Under the pieces are notes generated by a model that was not told the origin of the DNA, ran no database searches, and saw nothing but the letters and a program-made list of their open reading frames with translations. Shown here piece after piece: positions 29,232-39,132 of a DNA stretch of 64,000 nucleotides (position 1 is its first letter; every line of letters begins with the position of its first letter). The position numbers and the translations under genes were made by a program. This DNA is from Arthrobacter zhaoxinii (GTDB taxonomy: Bacteria > Actinomycetota > Actinomycetes > Actinomycetales > Micrococcaceae). Location: contig NZ_CP104275.1 of the NCBI RefSeq assembly GCF_025244925.1, positions 930,001 through 994,000 on the forward strand. The letters are read 5' to 3'.

Positions 29232-31040
29232 CTACTTCGCGTAAAGCTTGTCGACCACGTCGGAGTAGTCCGCAATCACTGCATTGCGGCGCAGTTTCAG
29301 GGTGGCGGTAAGGTGCCCGGATTCCAGGGTGAAGTCCTTGGGCAGCACGCTGAACCTGCGAATCTGCTCGGCCCGGGACACCGTGGCGTTGGCGGCGTCC
29401 ACGGATTCCTGCAGCAGCTGCTGCACCCGGGGATCATCGGCGGGGACCCCGTCCGGGGCGCCGTTCTCCCGGCTCCACGCAGCAAGGGCCTCATCATCCA
29501 GGGTGATCAGGGCGGAAATGAACGGCCGCCCTTCACCCACCACAATGGCCTGCGAGACGAGCCGGTTCTCGCGGATCTTTTCCTCCAGAGGGCCGGGAGC
29601 CACGTTCTTGCCGCCGGCTGTCACCAGGAGATCCTTCTTGCGGCCGGTGATCCGCAGGAAACCGTCATCATCGAGGACACCTACGTCGCCGGTCTTGAAC
29701 CACTCGCCCTCGAAGGCGTCCGCGGTTGCTTCGGGATTGCGGTGGTAGCCCTTGAAGACCACGGCTCCGCGGACCAGGACCTCGCCGTCGTCGGCAATCC
29801 GGATGGTGGTGCCCGGCATGGGCAGGCCCACCGAGCCCACCCGTGTGCGGGAAACCTGGTTGACGCTCGCCGGGGCGGTGGTTTCGGTCAGGCCGTAGCC
29901 CTCCAGGACCGTAACGCCGCAGCCGCGGAAGAAGTGCGCGAGCATCGGGCTCAGTGCGCTGGCGCCGGAGATGGCGAAGGCGGCGTTTCCGCCGAGGACC
30001 GCGCGTACCTTCGGGTAGAAGAGCTGTTCGAAGAGCTTGTGCTTGAGTGCCAGCGCCACCGACGGGCCGCGGCCGCCGCGGGCCGCCGAGTCCTGTGCCA
30101 CCGAGTAGGCAACGGCCACCTCGGCGGCGGCAGTAAACGCCTTGCCCTTTCCAGCGGCCTCGGCCTGCGCCTGGGCGCCGCTGTAGATCTTCTCGAAGAT
30201 CCGCGGCACCGCCAGCAGGAAGGTGGGAGAGAAGGTCTTGAGGTCCGCCATCAGGTCGGAGGCGCTGCGTGAATGGCCAACCTTGACGCCGGCGTGCAGG
30301 CAGCCGACCTGGACGGCGCGGGCGAGCACATGTGCCAGCGGCAGGAACATCAGCGTGGTGGGGTTCGGCGCCTTGAGCATCTCGGGCAGCACTTCGCGGA
30401 TATTGACGCCGAAGAGGGCGAAGTTGCCGTGCGTGATCTCGCAGCCCTTGGGCCGTCCGGTGGTGCCGGAGGTGTAGACCATGGAGGCGGTGTCACTGAG
30501 GTTTGCGGTGCTGCGGGCTGCCTCCAGCGTGTCGTCGCTGACACTGCTTCCGGCGGCGGCGAGGGCGGTGAACGTGTCGGCGCCGTCGCCGTCGTTCATC
30601 ATCCAGAGCGAAAACTCCCCGTCGAGGGCGGATGCGGCCGCCAGCACGACGGCAGCTTTGCGTTCGTCCTCCACGAACACGGAACGGGCACCGGAATCCT
30701 TGAGGATCCACTCGACCTGGGACGGTGAGGAGGTTTCGTAGATCGGGATGGTGACGGCGCCGGCGAACCAGTTGGCCATGTCCGCCACGGTCCATTCGTA
30801 GGAGGTCCGGGACATCACGGCGACGCTGTCTCCCGGGCGGACCCCGGAACCGATCAGGCCCTTGGCCAGCCGGGTGACTTCTCCAAGGAACCGAGCGGCA
30901 GTGATGTCTTCCCAACTGCTGCCGTTCTTGACTGCGTACAGGACGCGGGAGGGATCTTTTCGATGCATCTGGAGCAGAAGATCCGTAACATTCGAATCTT
31001 CGGGAAGGCTAACCAGGAGGTCAGTGGCGGACTCGCGCAC
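29232..31040 (-). CDS. Long-chain fatty-acid-CoA ligase (AMP-forming)
   Basis: 602 residues. P-loop YTSGTTGRPKG near residue 190, YGLTETTA near 385, GEWFKTGDVG and GRKKDLLVTAGGKNV identify a long-chain acyl-CoA synthetase of the FadD15/FACL type. It activates fatty acids with ATP and CoA at the membrane. GTG start with AGAGGA five bases upstream. The PMT gene lies 42 bp upstream in the same direction. Confidence 0.93.
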   Translation of the reverse strand: MRESATDLLVSLPEDSNVTDLLLQMHRKDPSRVLYAVKNGSSWEDITAARFLGEVTRLAKGLIGSGVRPGDSVAVMSRTSYEWTVADMANWFAGAVTIPIYETSSPSQVEWILKDSGARSVFVEDERKAAVVLAAASALDGEFSLWMMNDGDGADTFTALAAAGSSVSDDTLEAARSTANLSDTASMVYTSGTTGRPKGCEITHGNFALFGVNIREVLPEMLKAPNPTTLMFLPLAHVLARAVQVGCLHAGVKVGHSRSASDLMADLKTFSPTFLLAVPRIFEKIYSGAQAQAEAAGKGKAFTAAAEVAVAYSVAQDSAARGGRGPSVALALKHKLFEQLFYPKVRAVLGGNAAFAISGASALSPMLAHFFRGCGVTVLEGYGLTETTAPASVNQVSRTRVGSVGLPMPGTTIRIADDGEVLVRGAVVFKGYHRNPEATADAFEGEWFKTGDVGVLDDDGFLRITGRKKDLLVTAGGKNVAPGPLEEKIRENRLVSQAIVVGEGRPFISALITLDDEALAAWSRENGAPDGVPADDPRVQQLLQESVDAANATVSRAEQIRRFSVLPKDFTLESGHLTATLKLRRNAVIADYSDVVDKLYAK

Positions 31041-31082
31041 TTATTCCTCTCTTTCTGTGCACTGGGCACATGGGTATTGAGA

Positions 31083-32717
31083 CTAAATCCAGCTGGGCAT
31101 CCACATACGCAGCCGCCAGTCAGAATACGGGATGGTTTCCGCCGTCCAGACCGGCAGGAAGTATGCGGAGAGTGCCAGGACCCCGGCAGCGAAGCAGCAG
31201 ACGATCAACAGCCCGGTGCGCCGCCGCTGCAGGCTGTCCGTGGGCCGGCCCAGGACCAGGCCAAGGACATACACCAGGGCGAGAACGAGGAACGGTTCGA
31301 AGGACACCGCATAGAAGAAGAAGGTGGTCCGTTCAGGATAGGCGAACCAGGGCAGGTAACCGGCAGCCACTCCGGACAGCACGGCACCGGCACGCCAGTC
31401 CCGCCGGCCCGCCCAGTAAAACAGCACCACCAGCAGCGCGAGGGCCGCCGCCCACCAGATGAGGGGATTGCCTACCGAGGTAATCGCCGTTGAACAGCTG
31501 TCTGCTGCGCAGCCGTTCTCGCCCTTTTCGGCGCCCTCATAGAAGAACGAGGTGGGCCGGCCCATAAACAGCCAGGTCCACGCGGAGGACGAATAGCTGT
31601 GCTCCGCCGTCAGGCCGTTGTGGAACGCATACGCGCTGCGGTGGTATTCGGCCAGGGAACGCAGCGGGGCCGGCACCCAGCCCCATCCTTCGTCCGGATT
31701 CTGCGCCGCCCACTGCCGGTTGTACGCGTCCTGGGACAGCAGCCACCCGCTCCAGCTGGCCGTATAGGTGATCAGCGCCGCGGGAATGAGGGTCAGGAAC
31801 GCCGGAACGCCGTCCCGGAGGAGGGCGGCTTCCCACCGGACGACGCCGGCAACCCGTCTGGCGCTGACGTCCCAGAGGACCGTCATCAGGCCGAAGACGG
31901 CGACGAAGGCCAGCGCGGACCACTTGGTACCCACGGCCAGGCCGAGGCAGACGCCCGCTGCGATCCGCCACGGACGCCAGAGCAGCCACGGCCCGTACAG
32001 GAGCGGTCCGCTGCCGGGGGAGATCAGCCCCCCGGAGCCTGCGGCGCGGGCGAGCGCACGTGCGAGCCGCAGCCGGCCGTCCCTGCGGTCCAGGAGGAGG
32101 GCGCCGAAGGCGGCCACAATCCAGAACGTCATGAAGACATCCAGCAGGGACGTGCGGGAGTGGACCAGATGGTGCCCGTCCACGGCCAGGAACAACCCGG
32201 CAAGGCCGCCAAGAGCTGCGGAGGAGAACAGCCGGGCGGCGATGAGCCCCAGCAGCAGGACCGTGACGGAGCCGGTCAGTGCAGCGCCGAAGCGCCAGCC
32301 GAAGGAATTGTCCGAGCCGAAGAAGGCCATGCCCAGGGCGATCATCCATTTCCCCACGGGCGGGTGCACTACGTACTCGGGTTCATTCAGCAGCACCTGG
32401 GGCCGGCCGGCAGCGAAGGACTCGTTGGCGTCCTCGGGCCAGGACCGTTCATAGCCCGACTGCAGCAGGGAGTAGGCGTCCTTGACGTAGTAGGTCTCAT
32501 CAAATATCAGGGACTCCGGTTCACCCAGCCGGGTGAAACGCAGCACCCCGCCCAGCACGGCCATCACCAGCGGCAGGATCCAGCCCGCCGCTCCCAGCGG
32601 GACCAGGGTGCTGCCCAGCAGGCGCTCGCGCAGGGCTTCAAAGGTGTAGGCATGCTGGGGGGACTTGACCGGGGCCGGTGCCTCGCGGCGGGTCGTCGAG
32701 GTACCGGAGAGACTCAC
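31083..32717 (-). CDS. Polyprenyl-phosphate-mannose protein mannosyltransferase (PMT family)
   Basis: 544 residues with about 10-11 membrane helices. The catalytic acidic pair is in FDETYYVKDAY near residue 75; HPPVGKW and HHLVHSRTSLLDVF are further PMT motifs. It transfers mannose from polyprenyl phosphate to Ser/Thr of secreted proteins. GTG 32717 lies 7 nt after TAGAGT; two further in-frame GTGs (32723, 32726) are possible. It is divergent from rsmI with only 37 bp between the start codons. Confidence 0.93.
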   Translation of the reverse strand: MSLSGTSTTRREAPAPVKSPQHAYTFEALRERLLGSTLVPLGAAGWILPLVMAVLGGVLRFTRLGEPESLIFDETYYVKDAYSLLQSGYERSWPEDANESFAAGRPQVLLNEPEYVVHPPVGKWMIALGMAFFGSDNSFGWRFGAALTGSVTVLLLGLIAARLFSSAALGGLAGLFLAVDGHHLVHSRTSLLDVFMTFWIVAAFGALLLDRRDGRLRLARALARAAGSGGLISPGSGPLLYGPWLLWRPWRIAAGVCLGLAVGTKWSALAFVAVFGLMTVLWDVSARRVAGVVRWEAALLRDGVPAFLTLIPAALITYTASWSGWLLSQDAYNRQWAAQNPDEGWGWVPAPLRSLAEYHRSAYAFHNGLTAEHSYSSSAWTWLFMGRPTSFFYEGAEKGENGCAADSCSTAITSVGNPLIWWAAALALLVVLFYWAGRRDWRAGAVLSGVAAGYLPWFAYPERTTFFFYAVSFEPFLVLALVYVLGLVLGRPTDSLQRRRTGLLIVCCFAAGVLALSAYFLPVWTAETIPYSDWRLRMWMPSWI

Positions 32718-32724
32718 GCGCACC

Positions 32725-32730
32725 ACTCTA
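32725..32730 (-). promoter_or_regulatory. Candidate -10 element, PMT gene
   Basis: TAGAGT on the minus strand, 7 nt before GTG 32717 and back-to-back with the rsmI element. Confidence 0.4.
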
Positions 32731-32742
32731 TAGCCTGTCGCG

Positions 32743-32748
32743 TAGGGT
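32743..32748 (+). promoter_or_regulatory. Candidate -10 element, rsmI
   Basis: TAGGGT, 6 nt before GTG 32755. Confidence 0.4.
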
Positions 32749-32754
32749 TAGAGG

Positions 32755-33660
32755 GTGGACTCGAGCAAGGTAACAAGCAGTAAGACAGGCACCATGGCAG
32801 GCATCGCAGACAAGGACGCCGCAGGGCCCGGGCAGATTGTCCTGGCGGCAACCCCCATCGGCAACATCGGGGATGCGACCAACCGGCTGATCGGGCTGCT
32901 GGAAAGCGCCGACATCATTGCCGCGGAGGACACCCGGCGGCTGCACCGGCTGGTCAGCGCCCTCGGTATCACCACGCGGGGCCGGATCATCAGCTACCAC
33001 GAACATAACGAGGCCTCCCGCACCGCGGATCTGCTGGAGATGGTCCGCGGCGGCGCCACCCTGCTGATGGTGACCGACGCCGGCATGCCGGCCGTGTCCG
33101 ATCCGGGTTTCCGCCTGGTGGAGGCTGCGGCCGCGGAAGGGCTGACGGTGACCGCAGCCCCCGGACCGTCCGCGGTGCTGACCGCGCTGGCCCTGTCCGG
33201 CCTGCCGACGGACCGGTTCTGCTTTGAGGGGTTCCTGCCGCGGAAGCCGGGCGAGCGCAGCAGCCGGCTGGCAAAGCTGGCCAACGAGCAGCGGACCATG
33301 GTGTTCTTCGAAGCCCCGCACCGCCTTGAACCCATGCTGCGGGCCCTCGACGAGGCCTTCGGCCCGGGCCGGCGCGCCGCCGTCGCCCGCGAGCTCACCA
33401 AGCTGCATGAACAGGTACTGCGCGGCCCGCTGCGTGAACTGCTGGAGTGGGCCGAAGCCGGCGACGTACGCGGTGAAATCGCCGTGGTGGTCGAAGGTGC
33501 ACCGGACGCAGCGCCGGAACAGGCTGCAGACCACGTGGGGGCCGTCAATTCCCTGGTGGAGAAGGGCATCCGGCTCAAGGACGCCGTGGCCGCGGTTGCC
33601 GAGGACGCCAGGATCAGCAAGCGTGAACTGTATTCGGCGGTGCTGGAAACGCGCAGCTGA
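32755..33660 (+). CDS. rsmI: 16S rRNA (cytidine-1402-2'-O)-methyltransferase
   Basis: 301 residues. VLAATPIGNIGDATNRL, AAEDTRR, SYHEHNE, VTDAGMPAVSDPG and the GFLPRKPGERSSRL segment are the RsmI/YraL signature. It methylates the ribose of C1402 in the decoding centre with S-adenosylmethionine. GTG 32755 is chosen for the TAGGGT element 6 nt upstream; ATG 32794 would give a protein starting 13 residues later, which is also acceptable. Confidence 0.93.
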   Translation: MDSSKVTSSKTGTMAGIADKDAAGPGQIVLAATPIGNIGDATNRLIGLLESADIIAAEDTRRLHRLVSALGITTRGRIISYHEHNEASRTADLLEMVRGGATLLMVTDAGMPAVSDPGFRLVEAAAAEGLTVTAAPGPSAVLTALALSGLPTDRFCFEGFLPRKPGERSSRLAKLANEQRTMVFFEAPHRLEPMLRALDEAFGPGRRAAVARELTKLHEQVLRGPLRELLEWAEAGDVRGEIAVVVEGAPDAAPEQAADHVGAVNSLVEKGIRLKDAVAAVAEDARISKRELYSAVLETRS

Positions 33661-33829
33661 GCTGCACCGCCCGGGACCGCCTCCGTCGGTGCTGGGCAGA
33701 TGCACAGTGTTTTCCGTTGACGGCAGTGCACGACCGCATTTACAGGGACTGCTCCCGAAGCCTACGGTGAAAGGGAAACCGCGGGTACGACGCCCGTGTT
33801 GGATCCGCTGAACTTTGGAGGCATTTCCC

Positions 33830-35311
33830 ATGGGTATTCCCGCAGACCGTGAAGCCGAACTCCTGGCCCAGGTCCCCACCGGTCTGTTGATTGACGGCCA
33901 GTGGCGGGACGCCTCCGGCGGACGCACGTTCGACGTCGAAGATCCGGCCACCGGCAAGATCCTGCTCAGCATCGCCGATGCCTCCACCGAGGACGGTGCG
34001 CTCGCCATGGACGCGGCCGTGGCCGCACAGGAGGACTGGGCCCGGACGGTGCCCCGGGAACGCGGGGAAATCCTGCGCCGCGCCTTTGAGCTCGTGACGG
34101 AACGCACCGAGGACTTCGCCCTGCTGATGACCCTGGAAATGGGCAAGCCGCTGGCCGAGGCCCGCGGCGAGGTGGCCTACGGTGCCGAGTTCCTGCGCTG
34201 GTTCTCCGAGGAAGCCGTCCGCATCTCCGGCCGTTACAGCACCTCCCCGGACGGCAAGTCGCGCCTGCTGGTGAACAAGAAGCCGGTGGGACCCTGCCTG
34301 CTGATCACTCCGTGGAACTTCCCGCTGGCCATGGCTACCCGCAAGATTGCCCCTGCCGTGGCCGCCGGCTGCACCATGGTGCTCAAGCCCGCCAAGCTCA
34401 CCCCCCTGACGTCCCAGCTGTTCGCCGCCGTCATGATGGAAGCCGGACTGCCGGCCGGGGTGCTCAACGTGGTGTCCACTACCTCTGCCGGTGACGTCAC
34501 CGGCCCCATCCTCAAGGATTCCCGGCTGCGGAAGGTCTCCTTCACCGGATCCACCCCGGTGGGCCAGGGCCTGATCCGGGACGCTGCCGAAAATGTCCTG
34601 CGTACCTCCATGGAGCTCGGCGGCAACGCGCCCTTCATTGTTTTCGAGGATGCAGACCTGGAGAAGGCCGTGGACGGTGCCATGGCCGCGAAGCTGCGGA
34701 ACATGGGCGAGGCCTGCACCGCAGCCAACCGCTTCATCGTCCAGGACACGGTCGCGGACGAATTCGCCGAGAAGTTCGCGGCCCGCGTCGGTGCCATGAC
34801 CACCGGACGCGGCACCGAGGAGGACACCAAGGTCGGCCCGCTGATTGACGGCAAGTCCCGGGACAAGGTGCACGCCCTGGTCAGCGAGGCGGTCGACGGC
34901 GGCGCCGTGGCCCTGGTGGGCGGGGAACCGGTGGACGGACCCGGCTACTTCTACCGGCCCACCGTCCTGAAGAACGTTGCCGCGGACGCACGGATCCTGA
35001 AGGAGGAGATCTTCGGGCCGGTGGCACCGATCGTGACCTTCTCCGCGGAAGATGAAGCAGTGGCCCTGGCCAACAACACCGAATACGGATTGGTCTCCTA
35101 CGTGTTCACGAAGGACCTGAACCGCGGACTGCGGATCGGTGAAAAGCTCGAATCCGGCATGCTGGGACTCAACGCAGGAGTGGTTTCGAACGCCGCCGCA
35201 CCGTTCGGCGGAGTCAAACAGTCCGGGCTGGGTCGCGAGGGCGGCGCCGAAGGCATCGAGGAATACCTGTACACCCAGTACATCGGCATCGCCGACCCCT
35301 TCGCCGGCTAA
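33830..35311 (+). CDS. NAD(P)-dependent succinate-semialdehyde-type dehydrogenase
   Basis: 493 residues. TPWNFPLAM, FTGSTPVGQ, the general base in MELGGNAPF and the catalytic Cys in GEACTAANRF define an aldehyde dehydrogenase, closest by these motifs to GabD. It would oxidise succinic semialdehyde to succinate; the exact aldehyde is uncertain. ATG 33830 has GGAGG eight bases upstream. No GABA transaminase gene is adjacent. An intrinsic terminator follows. Confidence 0.9.
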   Translation: MGIPADREAELLAQVPTGLLIDGQWRDASGGRTFDVEDPATGKILLSIADASTEDGALAMDAAVAAQEDWARTVPRERGEILRRAFELVTERTEDFALLMTLEMGKPLAEARGEVAYGAEFLRWFSEEAVRISGRYSTSPDGKSRLLVNKKPVGPCLLITPWNFPLAMATRKIAPAVAAGCTMVLKPAKLTPLTSQLFAAVMMEAGLPAGVLNVVSTTSAGDVTGPILKDSRLRKVSFTGSTPVGQGLIRDAAENVLRTSMELGGNAPFIVFEDADLEKAVDGAMAAKLRNMGEACTAANRFIVQDTVADEFAEKFAARVGAMTTGRGTEEDTKVGPLIDGKSRDKVHALVSEAVDGGAVALVGGEPVDGPGYFYRPTVLKNVAADARILKEEIFGPVAPIVTFSAEDEAVALANNTEYGLVSYVFTKDLNRGLRIGEKLESGMLGLNAGVVSNAAAPFGGVKQSGLGREGGAEGIEEYLYTQYIGIADPFAG

Positions 35312-35327
35312 CTCGGCCCGCAGCAGG

Positions 35328-35361
35328 AAACCCGGTGACGCTGCGGCTTCACCGGGTTTTT
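35328..35361 (+). terminator. Intrinsic terminator of the aldehyde dehydrogenase gene
   Basis: Perfect 11-bp stem AAACCCGGTGA (35328-35338) with 35349-35359 and a short T run ending at 35361. Confidence 0.85.
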
Positions 35362-35405
35362 GCTTTCCGCTGCACCCGGTTTTCTGCCCGCTGCACGGGG
35401 ACGGC

Positions 35406-37751
35406 TCAGCCGTGCCGGAAGCGCAGGGCCAGCGACGGCGGAAGGAACCGGGCATGGATCCGGCCGAGGAAACCCGTGCCGCGGCGCAGTTCCTCCCGCA
35501 CCGTTTCCAGGTCCGCCCACACAGGAGCCGGTGCCGGTCCGCCGCGGCCTGCTCCGGCATACGCTTCCACCTCGAAGGAGCTGCGGATACGGTTCAGCGC
35601 TTCCTCGGCGCGGGGCGACAGCCCGGCCTCCTGGGCCAGCCGGCCCGCATAGGTCCGTGGAGTGTCGGAGGTCCGGCCGGGATAGCCGTAATCGATGCCA
35701 AGATCCGCAAGTTCGTCCCAGACCGGACCCGTCCGGCCGTCTGCGGCGGCGTGCCGCCTTCGCGCGGCCCGCCGGCGGCGCATCGCCCAAGGCGTCAGGA
35801 CGGCAGCCGCTGCCGCCAGCACGCCCAGCAGCGCACCGAGCCAGGCGGTTCCGCCCGCATCACCCGGTTCGAGCACGGTTTCCGGTTCCAGCGGGGCTTC
35901 CTGCGGGAGCGCCGGAACCGCTGCAGGCGTTCCCGGGAGGCGCGGATCCTCATCATCGCGGATGGTGGCATCGGCAGGTGCCAACGGCTCCCGGGCGTAG
36001 ACCGGCACCGACCCGCGGGACGGAGTGGGCTCGAAGCGGACCCAGCCGGCTCCTTCGAAATACAGCTCAGGCCAGGCATGGGCGTCTGAAGAATCGACCT
36101 CGAACTCACGCAGCGGTTCGCCGTTGGGTCCGGTTCCCTCCGGTGTGTCGCCGGTGCTCTGCCCGGGTGCGTATCCGAGTGCCATCCGGCTGGGAATGCC
36201 CTCCTGCCGGGCCATCACCGCCATGGCCGCAGCGAAATGCACGCAGTAACCGGCCTTCCGCTCGAGGAACTCGGACAGGACTGACATTCCGTTCCCGTCA
36301 TACCCGCCCTCCACGGGAGCTTCCAGCGAGTAGGAAAACTCCGGGCCACGAAGATACCCCTGGATCGCCATGGCTTTGGCATACGGGGTGGACGCGTCCT
36401 TCACCGCCTCCGCGGCTGCGTCACGGATGTTTCCGGGAAGGTCCGCGGGCAGATCCGTGAAAACGGCGTCAACGCTGCCGTTGTCGACTTCCGGAAGCCG
36501 TGCCAGCTCCTCGGGCGTGAGCTCCGGGGAAACGCTCAGGACCTGGTAGTCCTGCGTCGAGGCACTGTCGGAGCTGTCGTCCAGGACAGTCATTGTTTTC
36601 GGGTCCCAGGACCAGTTCCCCTCAGCGCCGGTCACTCCGAGCGGGTAATAGGGGGCCAACAACCAGGGACTGGAATAGGTTTTGGAGCTGATCCGCGTCA
36701 CCACCGGGGTGCTGCGGCCTCCTCCCGGCAGGGTGGAGGCATCCGGCGACATGGTGGAAACGCCTTCCCTGCGTTCTGCCGCCCGGATATCCGGACCCCA
36801 TCGGCTGCCCGAAAAATCCTCCAAGGTGGTGGACCGAAGATAGACAGGATCCGTCGAAGACGTCGAATAGGTGATCCGCCCTGCCGATTGGGGCTGACGC
36901 AGGTCGCTGCCCAGGGAGACGACCGGATTCAGTCCGGTGCTGCCGGAGAAGAAGTTGAACCGGGTGCCTTCCGGGAAGGCGCCGCCGCTGAATCCCGGCA
37001 GGACTGCGGGCAGCAGCAGCGCCAGTGCAAGGGACGACGCGGAAACCGCAGTTGCGCGTGCCAGCCAGGGCCGCGGAACGCGGGTGCCGGGTCCGTGCTG
37101 TTCCCGGCGGGCGCCGGCCGCGAGCAGCACCAGGTAGCCGGCGCCCGCGAGCAGGAAATACCCCGTGCCCAGGCTCTCGGGTTTCAGCACCGCGGGGAGC
37201 ATGAGGACGGCGAACAGGCCGAGTCCTGCGGTGGCCGGCATCCGCAGCGTGGCCGCCAGGGTATCGGTCAGCACAGCCACCAGCCCGATCCCGGCGCAGC
37301 ACAGGAACAGGATGCCCGGCAGCGGCTGCACGGGCGTGACCTCGGTGAGGATCACCGTGCGTGCCTCGGACAGCAGCGCATCGGCACGGGCGAGGGTGCC
37401 CGGACCGGGCAGGAAGCCCAGGAATGAGGACGATGAAGCAAACAACCAGGTAAGGGTGCACGCCAGGACGGCCATACCGGATACCGGCACCAGCGGTTGC
37501 GGCACCCTGAACCTCCGTGCAGCGGCGGTGGCCGCCAGGGGAACGAGGATGGCGAAAAACAGCGGCGTCAGCCAGGACCAGCCTTCGATGACCCCGTGCA
37601 CGCTGAGCGAACACAGCAGTACGGCCAGGGCACTTGCCGCGCCTACCGCAACGTTGGCCGCTTCACTGCTTCCCCGGGGAGCCGGATCCGGCTCCTGCGG
37701 GCTCCCGGACAGCGGAGAGCCGGCTTCGGGGCGTGTCAGCAGGGCGCTCAT
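35406..37751 (-). CDS. DUF3488/transglutaminase-like membrane protein
   Basis: 781 residues. About seven membrane helices in the first 220 residues, then an extracellular transglutaminase-like domain with Cys503 (GYCVHFAAAM), His558 (DAHAWPEL) and FEPTP. One more helix near 650 is followed by a cytoplasmic C-terminus. Homologues are often encoded with DUF58 and MoxR; a protease or crosslinking role has been proposed for the family. The start overlaps the DUF58 stop by ATGA. It is last in this operon. Confidence 0.9.
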   Translation of the reverse strand: MSALLTRPEAGSPLSGSPQEPDPAPRGSSEAANVAVGAASALAVLLCSLSVHGVIEGWSWLTPLFFAILVPLAATAAARRFRVPQPLVPVSGMAVLACTLTWLFASSSSFLGFLPGPGTLARADALLSEARTVILTEVTPVQPLPGILFLCCAGIGLVAVLTDTLAATLRMPATAGLGLFAVLMLPAVLKPESLGTGYFLLAGAGYLVLLAAGARREQHGPGTRVPRPWLARATAVSASSLALALLLPAVLPGFSGGAFPEGTRFNFFSGSTGLNPVVSLGSDLRQPQSAGRITYSTSSTDPVYLRSTTLEDFSGSRWGPDIRAAERREGVSTMSPDASTLPGGGRSTPVVTRISSKTYSSPWLLAPYYPLGVTGAEGNWSWDPKTMTVLDDSSDSASTQDYQVLSVSPELTPEELARLPEVDNGSVDAVFTDLPADLPGNIRDAAAEAVKDASTPYAKAMAIQGYLRGPEFSYSLEAPVEGGYDGNGMSVLSEFLERKAGYCVHFAAAMAVMARQEGIPSRMALGYAPGQSTGDTPEGTGPNGEPLREFEVDSSDAHAWPELYFEGAGWVRFEPTPSRGSVPVYAREPLAPADATIRDDEDPRLPGTPAAVPALPQEAPLEPETVLEPGDAGGTAWLGALLGVLAAAAAVLTPWAMRRRRAARRRHAAADGRTGPVWDELADLGIDYGYPGRTSDTPRTYAGRLAQEAGLSPRAEEALNRIRSSFEVEAYAGAGRGGPAPAPVWADLETVREELRRGTGFLGRIHARFLPPSLALRFRHG

Positions 37752-39088
37752 ATCTGCTCCCCGACGGCGTGGACCGACGGGCGGTCCTGGTCGAGGAGGG
37801 ACCACGCAGCCGGCACCGGAGTTGCCGGGGTCACCGCAGCGGCAATCCACCCGGCGTCCCGGAGGATTTTCACTACCGGGTGCAGCCCGGCCGGCCGGTC
37901 CGTGACCAGCAGAATCAGCGGCTGGCGGGCATACCGGGAGGCCGGGGCCAGGACGAGGGCTTCGTCGGTGGTCATCCGCCCCGCAACAACCAGCAGGGGT
38001 CCCGGTGCCTGGCCGGATCCGTCCAGTGCCGCAAACGGCACCGCTGCGGCCGGCGGACGCCCGGCCGACGGCGGCGGAACGGGCTCCAAGCCCAGAGCGG
38101 CCAGGCCCTCGGCGAGGTTCAGCACGCCGTCGGACCCGCGGAAACCGGTCTCGCTGCCGTCCAGGGCGGAGGGGGAGCGGGCCAGTCCCGGCCGCGAAAG
38201 CTCGTCGATAAAGCGCACGCTGAAGCCGGCCTCCGTGAAGAACACGGCAGATGAGATAACGGCCGACACTGCCCACTCGAACGTTTCCGACGTCAGGAGG
38301 TCACCGTTGCCGGGAAGCGGTGCCGCTCCGTCAGCATAGGCGGGCAGGCGCTGGTCCAGCAGGATGGAAGCGGTGGGCGCTGTCACTGGTTCCTCCTGCC
38401 GGACCATCAGTTCGCCGTGCCGGGCCGTTGCAGCCCAGTGCACACGGCGCATCGGATCCCCGTACCGGTACTCCCGGGTGGACACATCGTCTTCACTGGG
38501 CGTTCCGCGGCGTCTGCTGGCTGCGGTGCCGTCGGTGCCCAGGGACCCGAACAAGGACGACGGCGGGAGCTCAAGCGGTGCAGGAGCCACGGCCAGCCGG
38601 TCGGTTCCGCCAAGCGTGTGCACGGTCCTGGCCAGCCCCAGGGGATCGAGAAACTCGGCGGTTACCGGACCAATGCCGTAGAGTCCGCGCCGGCTCGACC
38701 GCAGCCGGTACTCGTAGGTGCTGCTTCCGTTCTCCGCCGCGTGGACGGCGGGAAACCGGAACACCGGGCTCGGCCCGAAGCGGAACGGCAGGCCCTCCCG
38801 CATCACGGCTCCCGACACCGGCGCTCCCCGGCTCTGCACACGCAGCGTCACGGTGGCCGCCGTCCCGGTCTCCACCAGCGGGGGTGCGAAGGTCCGTTCC
38901 ACCTCAAAGCCCGGTTTGGACAGGCGCAGCAGTGCCGCAGCCAGGACCGGCAGCCCGAGCAGCAGGACCGCAAGGGCCAGCAGGTCCCGGCGTCCCAGTG
39001 CGGCTGCGCCGAGCAGCGCCGCCGCACTGGCGCCCAGCAGGCCCCAGCCGCGGGGAGTGAAAAACCTCGTGACGGAGGCGGCTTCCAT
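37748..39088 (-). CDS. DUF58 domain protein
   Basis: 446 residues. Two membrane helices near residues 15-55 are followed by a beta-rich region and the DUF58 core EYRYGDPMRRVHWAATARHGELMVRQ. This resembles a von Willebrand-like domain and is the usual partner of MoxR ATPases. ATG 39088 was chosen; upstream open frame overlaps the MoxR gene and has no family similarity. It is 44 bp after moxR and coupled to the transglutaminase gene. Confidence 0.9.
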   Translation of the reverse strand: MEAASVTRFFTPRGWGLLGASAAALLGAAALGRRDLLALAVLLLGLPVLAAALLRLSKPGFEVERTFAPPLVETGTAATVTLRVQSRGAPVSGAVMREGLPFRFGPSPVFRFPAVHAAENGSSTYEYRLRSSRRGLYGIGPVTAEFLDPLGLARTVHTLGGTDRLAVAPAPLELPPSSLFGSLGTDGTAASRRRGTPSEDDVSTREYRYGDPMRRVHWAATARHGELMVRQEEPVTAPTASILLDQRLPAYADGAAPLPGNGDLLTSETFEWAVSAVISSAVFFTEAGFSVRFIDELSRPGLARSPSALDGSETGFRGSDGVLNLAEGLAALGLEPVPPPSAGRPPAAAVPFAALDGSGQAPGPLLVVAGRMTTDEALVLAPASRYARQPLILLVTDRPAGLHPVVKILRDAGWIAAAVTPATPVPAAWSLLDQDRPSVHAVGEQI

Positions 39089-39132
39089 GGTGGCCTTTCG
39101 CTGGGCGGTGCGGCGGAGACGGGCAGAGGCAA

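Noticed and set aside
33664..33692. GCACCG/CGGTGC pairing after rsmI as a terminator
   Set aside because: Six pairs with a 17-nt loop and no T run are expected by chance in this base composition.
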